Source of the DNA: JBAXQQ01 sp037131695
GTDB lineage: Bacteria > Armatimonadota > Hebobacteria > CAIYQO01
Reading direction: 5' to 3'
Length of the DNA stretch: 32,510 nt
NCBI GenBank assembly: GCA_964638715.1
Contig: CAZWZF010000055.1
Coordinates: forward strand, 1 to 32,510
Shown: positions 31,418 to 32,510 of the stretch, piece after piece
Numbering within the stretch: position 1 is the stretch's first letter
Layout of the letters: every line of letters begins with the position of its first letter
Position numbers and translations under genes: made by a program
Notes under the pieces: generated by a model
The model's input: only the letters and a program-made list of their open reading frames with translations
Databases searched by the model: none
What the model was told of the DNA's origin: nothing

Positions 31418-32197
31418 TTAAAACTTCGTCACATCCAGCAACGATGTAATCGTTCGGCTTACTGTTCTGGCGTCTATTCTTTCTATGCCGGGATGGGTGG
31501 CAAGGTCGTCGGCCATGTCGGATCGGTATAGGACAATCTGAATTTTAGCGGGGAGACTTGGTTTGAATGGTTTGCATTCTCCGGCGTTTTTTACAGCTAC
31601 GTATACCGCGTCGTGGATGTGCTGGTGGGCGGCGGGCAGGGAAAGGCATTTTGCGCGGTTGCGGCCGATTGCCCATTTTACGATGGAGCATTCTACCTTG
31701 CCGAATAGCTCCCACGCTTCTACGGCGGTGGCGGCATCGCCGGATACGGCAATTACCGGTACATTGAAATTCCCGGCATAGGCGGCTTCCAGACCCATCT
31801 CACCCACAGACAGGCCGTTGATGCTGTAGTCGAACCATGAGGCGGATGACACGGTATGGTCAAGAAAAGCGTTAATCGTGCCGGCGCGGGCGTGATGTCC
31901 CAGCAGCACCAACCCGGCGAAAGATTCATCAAGTGATGGCATTATTAAGCCGGTGTTTGGCGTTTCGTATACTGCCCAGGCATCCATTTTATCCAACTGC
32001 AATTGCCCGCCGGCATAATGGGTATCGCAAACCACAACCTCTGTGGCGCCGGCTTCAAAAGCGGCGTTTACGGCGACATTGATATCGTCCATCAAAAACT
32101 GGCAGGCGTGGGAAAAAGATGCTGAATCCCGTACGCATTGCTCCTGCATCCAAATCCCCGATATGCCTTCCATATCAGCCAAAATATAAATTTTCAT
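31418..32197 (-). CDS. M55 family D-aminopeptidase (DppA-like)
   Basis: A 259-aa zinc peptidase. MKIYILADMEGISGI carries Asp8 and Glu10. His60 is in VVCDTHYAGG. LLGHHARAG (98-106) supplies His101/102, FLDHT gives His114, and VGEMGLEA (131-138) gives Glu133. These match the zinc and catalytic residues of B. subtilis DppA (Asp8, Glu10, His60, His104, His115, Glu133). DppA is a decameric D-Ala-D-Ala-type aminopeptidase used in scavenging wall peptides, which suits the adjacent NlpC/P60 enzyme. The sole ribosome site, AAAGGT, is about 13 nt from the ATG, somewhat far. The C-terminal half is less conserved, so substrate may differ. Confidence 0.92.
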   Translation of the reverse strand: MKIYILADMEGISGIWMQEQCVRDSASFSHACQFLMDDINVAVNAAFEAGATEVVVCDTHYAGGQLQLDKMDAWAVYETPNTGLIMPSLDESFAGLVLLGHHARAGTINAFLDHTVSSASWFDYSINGLSVGEMGLEAAYAGNFNVPVIAVSGDAATAVEAWELFGKVECSIVKWAIGRNRAKCLSLPAAHQHIHDAVYVAVKNAGECKPFKPSLPAKIQIVLYRSDMADDLATHPGIERIDARTVSRTITSLLDVTKF

Positions 32198-32510
32198 AGT
32201 TATGGTGTTACCTTTGTTGTTAATTGGTGGAATGGGAATTTATGGAAGGAATGAAAAGGATGACCTATTACAATAATTTCTAATTCTTTCACAAAATCCC
32301 CCGTTCACTATGCATAATTATTACAGGCTCTTGCAAAATCTTGCGATAACATGGTGGTACAGACACTTTCCTGGCTTCGCCACTCGGTGTTAGTCCCTGA
32401 AAGTCATTCTTCTCTTCTACAACCAAAGAGATATTTTTCGTAATTTGCAATTTACAGAGGCTCTTGCAAAACCCCCAAAAAAGAGGATAGAAAGACCTTT
32501 TGTAGAATAT
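32198..32510. other. Gene-free right edge with a direct repeat
   Basis: No ORF or RNA gene is visible. AGGCTCTTGCAAAA occurs twice in the same orientation, at 32325-32338 and 32458-32471. Such GGCTCTTGCAAAA stretches resemble the ends of some insertion sequences, but no transposase gene is in view; it may lie beyond the window. Confidence 0.4.

Noticed and set aside
1..32510. tRNA or rRNA genes.
   Set aside because: No T-loop plus acceptor pattern or rRNA signature was found on either strand by eye; a tRNAscan run would settle it.

Overview
The window looks like a chromosomal piece of a Gram-negative, probably anaerobic, polysaccharide-using bacterium. Diderm traits are a site-2 protease of the RseP type, an anchored SurA/PrsA-like foldase and an O-antigen ligase-like protein. 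A glycyl radical enzyme suggests anoxic life, and IspG shows the MEP isoprenoid route. The mix of UroD-family proteins, unusual glycoside hydrolases, an M55 peptidase and many short phased intergenic repeats fits the PVC group (Lentisphaerota or Planctomycetota-like lineages). That placement is an impression from gene content; there is no rRNA or tRNA here to test it.

Layout. 93-3413 (+): a UroD-family protein and a Wzy_C/TPR membrane protein. 3541-12030 (-): a long run of closely spaced genes. In transcription order these are a secreted protein of unknown function, a zinc alcohol dehydrogenase, an Rpe-type epimerase, HisA, a GNAT acetyltransferase, a 676-aa hypothetical glycosidase, a TIM-barrel-like protein and YbjQ. 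12349-14561 (-): rseP-ispG, joined by a 4-nt overlap. 14562-15081: a gene-free block bounded by a perfect 21-bp inverted repeat. 15082-17325 (-): a glycyl radical enzyme with no activase in the window. 17553-20212 (+): a foldase and a tetrapyrrole methylase-MazG fusion. 20213-21370: two related, independently terminated structured RNAs that resemble 6S RNA. 21397-25084 (+): comM, trpA, recA. 25345-26316 (-): a PfkB sugar kinase. 26537-30256 (+): a GT2 glycosyltransferase and a 943-aa secreted clan GH-A type hydrolase. 30403-32197 (-): a membrane NlpC/P60 protein and an M55 D-aminopeptidase-like protein.

How the genes may work together. The hydrolases, PfkB kinase, dehydrogenase, epimerase and UroD-like protein suggest uptake and breakdown of unusual sugars. 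NlpC/P60 and M55 suggest turnover of cell-wall peptides. RseP, the foldase and the O-antigen ligase serve the envelope. RecA, ComM and MazG serve DNA recombination and nucleotide-pool hygiene.

The most interesting material is non-coding. First, the tandem RNA pair has paired-arm changes that keep the same fold, a near-identical small hairpin and identical terminator stems. Second, there is a dense set of short phased repeats: 7-mer arrays (ATTGAGA, ATTGACA, AGAAGAG and CTGAAAA types), 9-mer arrays (AATCNNNTT type) and roughly 10-mer CTCCGTGTAT arrays. Several are folded into near-perfect hairpins, and two arrays supply the last codons and stop of real genes. Third, there is a 25-nt palindromic repeat in two distant places and a cluster of GGGTT-CTA-AACCC palindromes. 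All reading was by eye; no database search or folding program was run.
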